Source: Haliovirga abyssi (lineage in GTDB: Bacteria > Fusobacteriota > Fusobacteriia > Fusobacteriales > Haliovirgaceae). Taken from it: 64,000 nt of DNA. Position numbers and translations under genes: made by a program. Shown here piece after piece: positions 17,362 to 27,387 of this stretch (positions within the stretch are counted from its first letter, which is position 1; each line of letters begins with the position of its first letter). The stretch covers positions 992,001 through 1,056,000 of the forward strand of contig NZ_AP027059.1 in the NCBI RefSeq assembly GCF_030295325.1, in the 5' to 3' direction. The notes under the pieces were generated by a model. The model saw only the letters and a program-made list of their open reading frames with translations. It did no database searches and had not been told where the DNA came from.

Positions 17362-18223
17362 GTCATCTAAAACAAGATTAGGAAAAGGATTAAATGCCTT
17401 AATAAAAAGTGATAAAAATGACTCAGAAAAAAACAGTTCAAATTATATATTAGAGATAGAGATTGATAAAGTAAAGCCGAACCCACTGCAGCCAAGAAAA
17501 AAATTTGATGAAAGTAAAATTATAGAGTTGGCATCTTCTATTAAGGAAAATGGGATATTACAACCTATAATCGTTAGAGAAAAAGGAGATATATATGAAA
17601 TAATTGCTGGGGAAAGAAGATATAGAGCATCTTTATATTTAAAATTAGAAAAAATTTCAGTTATAGTTAAGAATGCTGCAGAAGATGAAAGTTTAGAATT
17701 AGCTATTATAGAAAATATTCAAAGAGAGGATCTAAATCCTATTGAAGAAGGAGAAGCTTATCAGTCATTGATAGTTAAATATGGTTATACTCAAGAAGTG
17801 TTAGCAAATAAATTGGGAAAAAAAAGAAGTACAATAACGAATACATTAAGATTATTAAAGTTATCCACTAAAATAAAGCAAGATATTATTGTGGGGAAAA
17901 TTTCTTCGGGACATGCAAGAGCGTTATTATCATTAAAAGATGAAGATGAACAAGAGAAACTATCTAATAAAATAACAAAAGAAAAGTTATCAGTAAGAGA
18001 AACTGAAAAGTTAATAAAATTAAAAAAAGTTGTGAAGAATGAAAAAGTAAAACATAGAGAGAAAAGTATTGAAACAATAGAGGTAGAAAAAAAGCTAACA
18101 GAATATTTAGGAGCTAAAGTTAGAATAAAAAAAATGAAAGACAAAAAAGGACAGATAGTTATAGAATATTATTCAAATGGGGATTTGGAAAGATTATTGG
18201 AAACAATTTGTATAACAAAATAA
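17348..18223 (+). CDS. parB: Chromosome partitioning protein ParB/Spo0J
   Basis: ParB is a CTP-dependent clamp loaded at parS sites that organises the origin region and recruits SMC. The N-terminal RLGKGLNAL segment is the ParA-activating tail. NPLQPRKKFDE, GERRYRAS and ENIQREDLNPIEEG are the ParB CTPase boxes, and TQEVLANKLGKKRSTITNTLRLL is the HTH. A short dimerisation domain ends the protein. The start is GTG inside parA with GGAAGTGA upstream. I did not find a parS-like palindrome (centre CACGTG with TTTC/GAAA arms) close to the gene. Confidence 0.95.
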   Translation: MESSKSSKTRLGKGLNALIKSDKNDSEKNSSNYILEIEIDKVKPNPLQPRKKFDESKIIELASSIKENGILQPIIVREKGDIYEIIAGERRYRASLYLKLEKISVIVKNAAEDESLELAIIENIQREDLNPIEEGEAYQSLIVKYGYTQEVLANKLGKKRSTITNTLRLLKLSTKIKQDIIVGKISSGHARALLSLKDEDEQEKLSNKITKEKLSVRETEKLIKLKKVVKNEKVKHREKSIETIEVEKKLTEYLGAKVRIKKMKDKKGQIVIEYYSNGDLERLLETICITK

Positions 18224-18236
18224 GGAGAGAAATTTT

Positions 18237-19103
18237 ATGGCTCAAGATAATGATAGAATAAAAAAAATAATATCAAAAATAGATGATTTGCCAACACTTC
18301 CAATTGTAGTTACGCAGTTAATGGAATTAGTGGATAATCCTATGAGTACAGCAAGAGATATTAATAATGTAATAAAAACTGACCAATCTTTAACTGCCAA
18401 AACATTAAAATTGGTAAATTCAGCTTATTATGGGTTTCCAAGATCAATAGCAACTGTTACAGATGCAGTAGTAATATTAGGGTTTAATACAGTACGTAGT
18501 TTGGCTCTTAGTGCTACAGTTTGTAAAATGTTTTCTGGAAAAACAGAAAGTTTTGATAGAGGAGAACTTTGGGAGCACTCAATTGCAGTAGCATTTGCAT
18601 CTAGAATTATAGCAAAAAAAGTAAAATATCAAGAGGAAGAAGAAGCGTTTGTTGTGGGACTTTTGCATGATATTGCTAAAATTGTAGAAGATCAATATTT
18701 TCATGATGATTTTGTGAAAGCAATAGAAGAATCAAAAAGTAAAAAAATAGATTTAACAGTAGCTGAAAAAGAGTATATAGGAATGGATCATTCGTTAATA
18801 GGTAGAAGAGTAGCTGATAAATGGAGTTTACCTTCTAAGGTTACAAAAGTAATAGGGTATCATCATCAACCACAGTTTGCAGGAGTAGGAGAAGATAAAG
18901 TATTAGCCTCAATAGTTCATGTGGCAGATGTTGTAGTTAAAATAAGAAAAATTGGAAATAGTGGAAATTATGGTCCATTGTCAATAAATAAAGCTGCAGT
19001 AGAAACATTAAAAATATCAAAAAAAGATTTAGCAGACACTGTACAAAAATTAGTAGTTGAGATGAAGAAAGCAGCTGATTTTTTAAAGATAGTTCAAGAA
19101 TAG
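18237..19103 (+). CDS. HDOD-domain signalling protein
   Basis: HDOD proteins are enzymatically degenerate relatives of HD phosphohydrolases that act as signalling or scaffold modules. The 288 residues cover one HDOD domain: DDLPTLPIVVTQLMEL at the start, TDQSLTAKTLKLVNSAYYGFP near 50-70, a GLLHDIAKIVED stretch near 145 and a GYHHQP segment near 205. It sits 13 bases after parB with its own GGAGAG site, so it is co-transcribed with the segregation genes. No GGDEF, EAL or other output domain is attached. Role unknown. Confidence 0.88.
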   Translation: MAQDNDRIKKIISKIDDLPTLPIVVTQLMELVDNPMSTARDINNVIKTDQSLTAKTLKLVNSAYYGFPRSIATVTDAVVILGFNTVRSLALSATVCKMFSGKTESFDRGELWEHSIAVAFASRIIAKKVKYQEEEEAFVVGLLHDIAKIVEDQYFHDDFVKAIEESKSKKIDLTVAEKEYIGMDHSLIGRRVADKWSLPSKVTKVIGYHHQPQFAGVGEDKVLASIVHVADVVVKIRKIGNSGNYGPLSINKAAVETLKISKKDLADTVQKLVVEMKKAADFLKIVQE

Positions 19104-19133
19104 AAATTAATTTTTTAAAAATAGGTGGAATTT

Positions 19134-20915
19134 ATGAAAAAAATTATTTATATATTTATATATTTGTTTATATCTGTTTATAGTTTTTCAATATATGAGG
19201 TTGGAATTACTTATGGTGATAAGCCAAATGAGATAATATTTCCAATCTCATTTACTATGTCCAAAAATAATGACACATATGTATTGGATTATGGTTTGTC
19301 AAAAGTTGTACTCTTTGATAAAAAATTTAAATTTATTAAAAAATTAGACTTAGAAAAAGGAAATATTTCAATAAAAAATATTAAGGATAAAATATATTTA
19401 TTAAATAGTATTAAAAATAGTATTACAGTATACAATTTGAATTTAGAAAAAATATTTTCTTTTGGTTCAAAAGGAATGACCGAAAAAAAGTTTAATCATA
19501 TAGGAGAAATATATATGATTAAAGATAAATTATATATATTTGATGAATATAATTATAGAATTCAAATTTTAGATAAAAATTATAATTATTTATCACAAAT
19601 CTTATTGCCAAAATTTGAATATATATATAAACCTTATTATAGTTTTAATTATGATTTGAGTTATAATAATGGCATTATTTATATATTAGATAAATTTAAT
19701 AAAAAAGTTTATGAGTATGATGTTAAAACTAATAAAAAAATCAAAAAAGAGTTAAATTTAGCAGAGATGGTTTCTCCAGCTAAAATGTTTTTTATAAAGA
19801 AAAGTTTGGTATTATTTGATAAATCAAATAATAATATCTATTTTCCTGGAGTAAAAACAACAAAAAAAGTAAAAGAAGAGGGAAAGAAGAATAATGTTGA
19901 AATATTAAATGGTTCGAAAATTATAGAAAAGGATAATAATATATTTTTTATTAGAGAAAGTAGTATTTATAAATATAATATACAAACAAAAAAAGAAAAA
20001 AAAATAATAGATTTTAAGAAGATTTCAAAAGGAGAATATCTAAAACCTATAGCTTTATCAGAAGATAAAAAGAATAATTTATATGTAGTAGATAATTCGT
20101 TAAATAAAGTATTAATCTATGATAAAAAAGGGAGTTTTGTTAAAGAAATTGAAAATATAGGGATATTTCCAACAGATATAGCAATAGATGATAATAATAA
20201 TAAATATATTTCTATCGCAGGAGAAAATAGAATAAAAAAATATAATTGGAAAAATAGATTAATTTTTACTTATGGAGGATATCAAGAATTTCCTTGTAAT
20301 TATAAATTTTGGTATGACAATTTAGATAAAAAAGAAAAAGAGAAAAAGAAAAAAAGTGAAGATAGATATATTTATAATTTAAAACTAGATTTAGATAGTA
20401 TGGGATACATATATGTTTTAGATTCAAAAGAGATGAATATAAAAAAATATGACAATTTTTTTTCGGAAAAAGATATAATTGGTGGAAGAGAATCTTTATT
20501 AAATATAGTAAGAGGAAAAAAGAGCTTTGATAAATTTGGCTGGGATGAACAGAATTTAGATAATTTAAGTGATATATTTTATAATGATAATAAAATATAT
20601 GTTTTGGATAGATTTTATAAAAGGATAGATATTATAGAAAATGGGAAACTCACTAAATTTATAGAAGATAAATTTTCAGAGAATGGTTTAAATGGAATTT
20701 ATGTAAAAAACGATAAAATTTATGTAACAGATACTTATAATTTTTCAATAAAAATATATGATAATAGCTTAAAAAGGATTAAAGATGTATCTTTATTGCA
20801 ATATGGGATTATGCCAGTTAAAATTTATGGAGATTATATTATAGGGATTTCAACAAAAGAAGCTTTAAAGAAAAACTATAGAATATATAATATAAAGGAG
20901 CTTTTAAATGATTAG
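19134..20915 (+). CDS. Exported NHL-type beta-propeller protein of unknown function
   Basis: A hydrophobic N-terminus of about 20 residues ending in VYSFS is a signal peptide without a lipobox. The remainder (about 590 residues) is made of repeats such as YVLDYGLSKVVLFDKKF, LYVVDNSLNKVLIYDKKG and IYVTDTYNFSIKIYD. This [IL]Yv.D...n.i.iyd pattern is typical of NHL or six-bladed propellers. I use the ATG at 19134, which has AGGTGGA just upstream; the GTG nine bases earlier is part of that site. Its end overlaps mlaF by eight bases, so it is translated together with the lipid-transport genes. It could be a periplasmic accessory of that system; the sequence gives no enzyme motif. Confidence 0.8.
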   Translation: MKKIIYIFIYLFISVYSFSIYEVGITYGDKPNEIIFPISFTMSKNNDTYVLDYGLSKVVLFDKKFKFIKKLDLEKGNISIKNIKDKIYLLNSIKNSITVYNLNLEKIFSFGSKGMTEKKFNHIGEIYMIKDKLYIFDEYNYRIQILDKNYNYLSQILLPKFEYIYKPYYSFNYDLSYNNGIIYILDKFNKKVYEYDVKTNKKIKKELNLAEMVSPAKMFFIKKSLVLFDKSNNNIYFPGVKTTKKVKEEGKKNNVEILNGSKIIEKDNNIFFIRESSIYKYNIQTKKEKKIIDFKKISKGEYLKPIALSEDKKNNLYVVDNSLNKVLIYDKKGSFVKEIENIGIFPTDIAIDDNNNKYISIAGENRIKKYNWKNRLIFTYGGYQEFPCNYKFWYDNLDKKEKEKKKKSEDRYIYNLKLDLDSMGYIYVLDSKEMNIKKYDNFFSEKDIIGGRESLLNIVRGKKSFDKFGWDEQNLDNLSDIFYNDNKIYVLDRFYKRIDIIENGKLTKFIEDKFSENGLNGIYVKNDKIYVTDTYNFSIKIYDNSLKRIKDVSLLQYGIMPVKIYGDYIIGISTKEALKKNYRIYNIKELLND

Positions 20916-21666
20916 TTTGAATTCTGTAAATGTGATTTTGAGTTCTAAAGAGATATTAAAAGATATAACAATGGAAGTAAAAGAAGGAGAAGTTTTTTCT
21001 ATATTAGGGCCTTCTGGATGTGGAAAAAGTGTTTTGCTACAAAATATCATTGGATTAATGAAACCTAACAAAGGTGAAATTATTATTGACAATATAGATA
21101 TAACTAAATGTAATAAAAAAGAATTAAATCAAATAAGAAAAAAATGTGGATTTTTATTTCAGCATTCTGCTTTATTTGATTCAATGACAATAGAAGAAAA
21201 TTTAGCATTTCCAGTTTTACAACATACAAATTTAAGTTATGATATAATAAAAGAAAAAATAAATGAAAAATTAAAAATAGTAGGGTTAAATGGTATAAAT
21301 GATAAAAAGCCATCAGAATTATCAGGAGGGATGCAAAAGAGAGCAGCTCTTGCGAGAAGTATAATATTAGAACCTAAGTATATGTTTTATGATGAGCCAA
21401 CAACTGGATTAGATCCAATAATGTCAAATGTAATAAATGATTTGATAATAGATTTAAATAAACGATTAAATATTACATCAATTGTAGTGACTCATGATAT
21501 GAAATCTGCTTTTAAAGTTTCAGATAGATTAGGGCTTTTATATAACGGAGAAATTATAGTTCAAGGAGACAAAGAGTATATGAAAAAGATAGATGACCCA
21601 TACTTTTTACAATTTATTGAAGGTGAAACAAATGGGCCTATAGATTTAAATTTTATAAAGAGGTGA
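20908..21666 (+). CDS. mlaF: MlaF-type ABC transporter ATP-binding protein
   Basis: MlaF is the ATPase of the MCE phospholipid transport system at the inner membrane. Walker A GPSGCGKSV starts near residue 35, the Q-loop is FQHSALFDSMTIEENLAFP (characteristic of the Mla/Mkl subfamily), the signature is LSGGMQKR, Walker B is YMFYDEPTTGLDP and the H-loop is THD. The 252 residues are standard. It overlaps both neighbours, the propeller gene and mlaD. The permease gene mlaE, normally adjacent, is not in this window. Confidence 0.92.
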   Translation: MISLNSVNVILSSKEILKDITMEVKEGEVFSILGPSGCGKSVLLQNIIGLMKPNKGEIIIDNIDITKCNKKELNQIRKKCGFLFQHSALFDSMTIEENLAFPVLQHTNLSYDIIKEKINEKLKIVGLNGINDKKPSELSGGMQKRAALARSIILEPKYMFYDEPTTGLDPIMSNVINDLIIDLNKRLNITSIVVTHDMKSAFKVSDRLGLLYNGEIIVQGDKEYMKKIDDPYFLQFIEGETNGPIDLNFIKR

Positions 21667-23042
21667 TTAAAATAGTTAAGAAAGAAACTTTTATTGGAAT
21701 TTTTGTATTTATAAGTATTATAGCGTTAATTATTTTTTTATTTAGTTTAGGAAAAATAAGTTTATCTTCAAATTATTATGTTGTAAAAGTAAGTTATAAA
21801 GATGTTAGTAATTTAGAAATAGGTACTCCAGTATTATTAGCAGGAGTGAAAGTTGGAAAAGTAAAAAATATATATTTAGATGATGGAAAAGTTATAGTTG
21901 AATTATATATTAAAAAAAATATCAAAATAAGAAAAGGGGCAAAAGTTGCTATATTTTTAAAAGGTGTAATGGGAGATTTGATAGTTAGTATATATAATCC
22001 ATTAAAAGGGGATGAATATTATAAGAATAAAGATGTTCTTGAAGGGATTGATCCAATATCTTTAAATACATTAGTAGACCAGCTATCAGAAACTATAGTA
22101 ATAATCAATGGTTTAAAGGATACTATTGATAAATTACCAATAAAAGAAACAAAAGAATTGATAATAAATTTAAATAAAGCATCAAAAAGTTTAGATAAAA
22201 CATTATTGGAAAGTAATAAATTAATAAAAGTAAGCAGTTTAATATTAAATGAGAATAAGAAAAATATAAATTTATTATTAAATGAAATGATAAGTTTTAT
22301 GAAAAAATTAGATTCTATTATAGATAGTAATAATAAAAACTTAAAAATGGTATATAACTCTATATTATTAACTATTAATAATACGCAAAAGATATTAGAT
22401 GATAATTCAGATAATATATCAGGAGTTTCTAAAAATTTAAAATTAATAACAGAAGAACTTTTAGAAGTAATAAAAAGTTTATCAAAAGATGACATTAGTA
22501 AAGTATCAAAAGGTATAGTTGGTATAACTGATAATATTGACAAGATAGTAAATAGTATAAACGGTTCATTAAATGAAGAAAATAAAGGTAAAGTTTCTAA
22601 AAGTTTAAAAAATATAGAAGATTTAAGTGATAAATTAAAAAAATATACTAATAATAAAATAAAAAAAGAGATTAATTTAGAATATACAAATAAAAATAAT
22701 AAAATTAATGGGAATATAAAGCTAGAATTAAAAAATGAAAATAGTAATTATTTTGTAGGAGTAAATAGTGGAGAGTTTTCTGATAAATTAAAAAATTTTA
22801 ATTTGACTTTAGGGAAATATTTTGATAGAACTAAAATAGGAATTAAATTTAGAACTGATGGGTATATGGGAACTTTAATAAAATATGAAATAAATAAAAA
22901 ATTATATTTAACTGGAGATTTTAATAATTTGGAGAATAAAGAAGTGATTATAGGCACAGATTTTTACTTTAAAAATAGTAAAATATATTTAAGATACGAA
23001 TTAGAAAACTTCCTTCATATTGGGATAGGATATGAATTTTAA
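21663..23042 (+). CDS. mlaD: MlaD/MCE-domain protein with C-terminal beta-strand domain
   Basis: MCE proteins form hexameric channels that carry lipids between membranes. Residues 10-31 are one inner-membrane helix. The MCE domain follows (about 37-115: NLEIGTPVLLAGVKVGKVKNIYL, VMGDLIVSIY). Residues about 130-330 are helical, needle-like heptad sequence. The last 123 residues (337-459) change character to about ten short alternating strands with the chain ending in GIGYEF, a terminal aromatic as in outer membrane barrel proteins. This fits the trans-envelope MlaD described in diderm Firmicutes (Veillonella). The start is a GTG overlapping the mlaF stop. Confidence 0.85.
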   Translation: MIKIVKKETFIGIFVFISIIALIIFLFSLGKISLSSNYYVVKVSYKDVSNLEIGTPVLLAGVKVGKVKNIYLDDGKVIVELYIKKNIKIRKGAKVAIFLKGVMGDLIVSIYNPLKGDEYYKNKDVLEGIDPISLNTLVDQLSETIVIINGLKDTIDKLPIKETKELIINLNKASKSLDKTLLESNKLIKVSSLILNENKKNINLLLNEMISFMKKLDSIIDSNNKNLKMVYNSILLTINNTQKILDDNSDNISGVSKNLKLITEELLEVIKSLSKDDISKVSKGIVGITDNIDKIVNSINGSLNEENKGKVSKSLKNIEDLSDKLKKYTNNKIKKEINLEYTNKNNKINGNIKLELKNENSNYFVGVNSGEFSDKLKNFNLTLGKYFDRTKIGIKFRTDGYMGTLIKYEINKKLYLTGDFNNLENKEVIIGTDFYFKNSKIYLRYELENFLHIGIGYEF

Positions 23043-23054
23043 GGAGTTATAAAT

Positions 23055-26000
23055 ATGAGAGATTTAATTAAAAAGCATAAGTATGCAATGCTTATGCCGG
23101 CATTTATAATAGTAATATATATATTTACTAATTTATATATTACATTTAAATATCAAATACAAAATACAGTTAAAACATTAACAAAAACATATGCTAATTT
23201 AAATATTAATTTTGTAGATATGAAAATTAAGAATATTAATGAAGTTGAGTTAAAAGATTTTATATTCAAATCAAAAAAAGGTAAAGTGTTATTAAAAGCT
23301 CCACGTGTAAAAATTAATTTTAATATTTTTCCATTTAAATTATCTACAATAAAAGTGATTGATGGGAAAATTAATTTTGAAATGTATAAAAATTCTAAAA
23401 TAAATTTTTTAACTGAATTTGAAAATAAAGAATCAGATTCAAAAGAAAATAAAGAAATACCATTAAATAAAATTATATTTGAAAATTCAAACATTAATTT
23501 TCAAGATTTTAGTAAGAAAAATATTATTAGTAGAGATTTAAAAAATTCAAATGGGATAATATCTTTTTATAATGGGAAAATAAAAATAATAGCTGAAGGG
23601 TCTACAAAATATAAAGAAAAATTAAATTTAAACTTAACATTTGATAAAAAACTAAAATTATTAATAAATATAAAAAATTTACTTATTAATGAAAATGATA
23701 TGCAATATATTGGAGAATTATCAGGAATTAATAGGTATAAAGGAAGAGGGAACATAACATTAACCATAGAAGATAAGAATATAAATGTAAAAGGTGATTT
23801 TCATAATGCATCATTACATTATAATGAAATTGAGGATAAAATATATAATATAAATGGAAAATTTGATTATAAAAATAAGAGATTAAATTTATATACTTTT
23901 GGATATGTAAGTGGTAAGAAATATGATTTAAATTTATTATATTTAAATAGTAAATTAAATATTAAAATAAGTACCAAAAATATAACATATAATGATGTAG
24001 AAAAATTTAAACCAATAAAAAATTTAAATTTAAAAATTAAAGGAAAAATAGAAAAAGCTAATGTAGATTTTAATTATATTAATGATAAACCTTATGCAAC
24101 AATTATAGCGAAATCTAAAAAGATTTTTGTATTTGAAAATGAATTAAAAAATGTAAATCTTAAAATGGTTTATGATGAAAAAAGATTAAATATAAAAAAT
24201 GTAGAGTTTAGTTATTCTAAAGATAATCTTTTTTCTGGTGAATTAGTAGGAAATGCAATTTTAACAGGAAAAAAAATAGATGGGAATATAGAAATAAAAA
24301 AAATTAAAAATATTTATATTGAAAGTTTAACAAATTTAAAAGGAACTTTTATAGGGCAATTAGATAAAAATATTATAGAAATAAATTTGAAAAATAAAGA
24401 ATTCGGGAATATATTTATTAGAAATGATTTTTTAAAAAATAGTATAGAAATTAAAAGCAAAATAATTAAAAAACAAAAATTAAAAATAGAAAATCAGGAG
24501 TTATTAACAAAAGGGAATTTAGATATAAATTATAATTTTAAAAATTTAGAATTTGAAAAAGGAAGTTTTAATTTAGAAGGAGAATATAAAAATATTAGTT
24601 GTTTTGTTAATGGTACTATATTATCAAATATAATGAGGATAAAAAAGTTATATATAAAGAATGAAATTGCATTTGGAACTTTAGATGGGCTATTTAATTT
24701 AAAAACATTTTTTTATAAACTGAATATAAAGAAATCAAGGATTAATGTTAAGGGGTCTAATATAGATTTATATACAGATGGGATATTAACAGGGAAAAAA
24801 GAAAAATTTTATTATAGTGGAACTATTTCAAGTGAAAAAGGAAATTATATAGGAAATTATTCTGGTCTAAAAGGGAAAATTAATTTATCATATAATGGTA
24901 TATTTAAAGGAAACTTCTTAGGAGAGTTGAAAAAAATAGAATATAATAATTTTAATTTTCAAGATTTAAGTATAAATATAAGTTTAAATGATAAAATATT
25001 AAGTTTTAAAAATATTTCAAATAGATTTGTAACTGTTTTGGGTGACTATAACATAGATTCTAAAAATATGGATTTGAAATATGAATTAACAAATTATAAA
25101 TTAAATGATTTGAAGTGGTTAGATGCAGAAGGATTAAATTTATATATAAAAAAAATAAATGGAAAGATTAGTGGAGATTTTACAAATCCTAAAATATATT
25201 TTGATTTAAAAGAATTAAATTTAAAATATAAAAAAAATGATATTTTATTTTCTGGAAATGGAGAAATATCAGATAATATATTAAAATTAAATAAAGCTAA
25301 GATAGATGATAATTTAATTACAGGAAAAATAGATTTAATAAATAAAAATATAGATATACATACAAATATATTTGAGGAAAATTTAAATAAATACTATGAT
25401 TTCAAAATACCAGATTATTTAAAATATAGGATATTAGGAGATATTAATATTTGGGGAAATATTAAAAATTTAAAATCAGTAGGAGAATTAAATATTGATT
25501 CTATTAATTATAAAGATATAAAACTTCCTTCTTTATACTGCAAATTTTCATATAATAAAGGTAATGTTTTTAATTTTTTAAATAGTGGTATATTTGACAT
25601 ATCAAATATAGAAATTAGAAACTATAAAAACAGAAAAACAGCATTAAAAGGTAAAGGAATTGCAAATTTTAAAGATAAAGAGTTTAGTTTGAAAATTCCT
25701 GACCAAAATATAAATATAAATAATTTTGGGATAGATAATATTAACGGACAACTAAATGTTAAATATAACTTTATCTATAAAAATAAAAACATAGAATATG
25801 AATTGATAGCTAATTCAGATATGTTAAATATTTTTGATGCAAAAATAATTAATTTAGAAAATCATATAGAAGGAAATAATAGTGAATTAACTTTAAAAAT
25901 TTTAAGGTTATATTATAATAGCAATAAATTTGAAGCATATGGAAATTTAGATATGAAAAATTTAAAGTATAATTTTAGAATTAACGCCCAAAAGTTAAGA

Positions 26001-27368
26001 TTAAAAACATTTGCATTTTTATTAAAAGATAAATTAAAGTTAATAGATGGAGAAGTTGATGCGAACATATATTTGAATGACGATAGTACATACGGAACTA
26101 TTAAATTGAATAGAGGAAGTTTAATAACAAAGGATGAAAAAATTGTTTTAAAAAATATAAGTGGAATTGGCGTTATAAATAAAAATAAATTTTCTATTTC
26201 AAAATTTTATAGTGATATTAATGGTGGGGATTTAAGTGGAAGTGGAAATTTAGAATTAGATGTACCGGATATTTCAAATATAATGAAATATAAACCAAAA
26301 ATAAATAATTGGGATTTTAATATAAAAGCTGAAAATGTAAAATATTATTTAAATAAAAATATAAATGTACTGTTTGACACAAATCTAAAAATTAAAAATA
26401 AAAATATATTAGGTAGCCTAAAGATAAAATCCGGCGAATTTTCTGGAATAGAATCAGGATTAAAAAAAGATAATAAAAATTATAGTGATATTTTTAAAGG
26501 TTTAGAAGTTGGATTGGATGTTTCTATATCAAAAGAATTTAAAATTCATTTAGCAAATATATCAATATTGGAGGATTTGGAAGCATCTATTTCAGGAAAT
26601 GGGAATTTAACTATTGAAAATAAAAAAATTAATTTTTTAGGAACTATATCAACTGAAGAAGGAGTTATAACTGTAAACAATAATGATTTTAAAATAGAAA
26701 ATGGGTTTATTGTTTTTGATGATCCATATCTGTTTTTTCCAGAGTTGAATCCTTCTATCTCTTTATTAGCTAGTACTAATATAGCAGGGGAAACAATAGA
26801 TGCTCAACTACTTGGAGATCTAAAAAGCATAAAATTAAATTTGAGTTCAAGTTCTAATTTGAATTATTCAGATATAATATCTTTATTAACTTTTCATAAA
26901 AAAATAGGAGAACTTTCTCCTGGAGGGGTTGTAAGGGATGTTTTAGCAAGGCAACTTAATTCAGAAATAGTATTTAATCCATTATCAAAAAGGATTGCTA
27001 AAATATTAGGAATAAGCAAATTCAAATTATACTCAAATATATTAGAAATAAATGATAAGGAGGGAGAACTAAATTTAACAAATGATATTAGATTAGGTGC
27101 AACTTTAGATTTGGGAAATTCTTTATATAAAAATATTTTATTTTGGAATGTAAAAGGAAAATTATCAGATGAAATATCAGGGAAAATTGATTATTATGAT
27201 GTTTGGCTTAATTATAAGATAAATGATCAAAATAATGTATCAGCTGGTATAAAAGAAGAATATAGTGATGACATTGGAAAAAGTGAGCTACATATTGGAT
27301 GGAACTTTAAATATAAAATTTATAAATGGTTAGATATGATAAATATATTTAATATTCCTAAAAAATAA
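23055..27368 (+). CDS. tamB: TamB/AsmA-like inter-membrane bridge protein
   Basis: TamB-type proteins form a long hydrophobic beta-taco groove from inner to outer membrane and help move phospholipids or assemble outer membrane proteins. Residues 12-32 are the inner-membrane anchor. The following 1,100 or so residues are repetitive short beta strands (pattern like NINGKFDYKNKRLNLYTFG). The C-terminal TamB domain (old DUF490) is recognisable from about residue 1190: ISTEEGVITVNNNDFKIENG, FDDPYLFFPELNPSISLLA and the closing strands. The length is 1437 residues. It sits between mlaD and bamA, 12 and 19 bases from its neighbours, fitting a shared job in outer membrane building. Confidence 0.9.
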   Translation: MRDLIKKHKYAMLMPAFIIVIYIFTNLYITFKYQIQNTVKTLTKTYANLNINFVDMKIKNINEVELKDFIFKSKKGKVLLKAPRVKINFNIFPFKLSTIKVIDGKINFEMYKNSKINFLTEFENKESDSKENKEIPLNKIIFENSNINFQDFSKKNIISRDLKNSNGIISFYNGKIKIIAEGSTKYKEKLNLNLTFDKKLKLLINIKNLLINENDMQYIGELSGINRYKGRGNITLTIEDKNINVKGDFHNASLHYNEIEDKIYNINGKFDYKNKRLNLYTFGYVSGKKYDLNLLYLNSKLNIKISTKNITYNDVEKFKPIKNLNLKIKGKIEKANVDFNYINDKPYATIIAKSKKIFVFENELKNVNLKMVYDEKRLNIKNVEFSYSKDNLFSGELVGNAILTGKKIDGNIEIKKIKNIYIESLTNLKGTFIGQLDKNIIEINLKNKEFGNIFIRNDFLKNSIEIKSKIIKKQKLKIENQELLTKGNLDINYNFKNLEFEKGSFNLEGEYKNISCFVNGTILSNIMRIKKLYIKNEIAFGTLDGLFNLKTFFYKLNIKKSRINVKGSNIDLYTDGILTGKKEKFYYSGTISSEKGNYIGNYSGLKGKINLSYNGIFKGNFLGELKKIEYNNFNFQDLSINISLNDKILSFKNISNRFVTVLGDYNIDSKNMDLKYELTNYKLNDLKWLDAEGLNLYIKKINGKISGDFTNPKIYFDLKELNLKYKKNDILFSGNGEISDNILKLNKAKIDDNLITGKIDLINKNIDIHTNIFEENLNKYYDFKIPDYLKYRILGDINIWGNIKNLKSVGELNIDSINYKDIKLPSLYCKFSYNKGNVFNFLNSGIFDISNIEIRNYKNRKTALKGKGIANFKDKEFSLKIPDQNININNFGIDNINGQLNVKYNFIYKNKNIEYELIANSDMLNIFDAKIINLENHIEGNNSELTLKILRLYYNSNKFEAYGNLDMKNLKYNFRINAQKLRLKTFAFLLKDKLKLIDGEVDANIYLNDDSTYGTIKLNRGSLITKDEKIVLKNISGIGVINKNKFSISKFYSDINGGDLSGSGNLELDVPDISNIMKYKPKINNWDFNIKAENVKYYLNKNINVLFDTNLKIKNKNILGSLKIKSGEFSGIESGLKKDNKNYSDIFKGLEVGLDVSISKEFKIHLANISILEDLEASISGNGNLTIENKKINFLGTISTEEGVITVNNNDFKIENGFIVFDDPYLFFPELNPSISLLASTNIAGETIDAQLLGDLKSIKLNLSSSSNLNYSDIISLLTFHKKIGELSPGGVVRDVLARQLNSEIVFNPLSKRIAKILGISKFKLYSNILEINDKEGELNLTNDIRLGATLDLGNSLYKNILFWNVKGKLSDEISGKIDYYDVWLNYKINDQNNVSAGIKEEYSDDIGKSELHIGWNFKYKIYKWLDMINIFNIPKK

Positions 27369-27387
27369 AAAAACGGAGGTACAGAAA

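Noticed and set aside
16600-18223. Search for a parS site near parA-parB
   Set aside because: By eye no palindrome close to the TGTTTC-ACGTG-AAACA pattern was found; the CACGTG core at about 23304 lacks the flanking arms.
22019-22543. 174-codon minus-strand ORF
   Set aside because: Antisense to the helical needle of mlaD, hydrophobic only because the coding strand is Lys/Asn/Ile-rich; no start signal.
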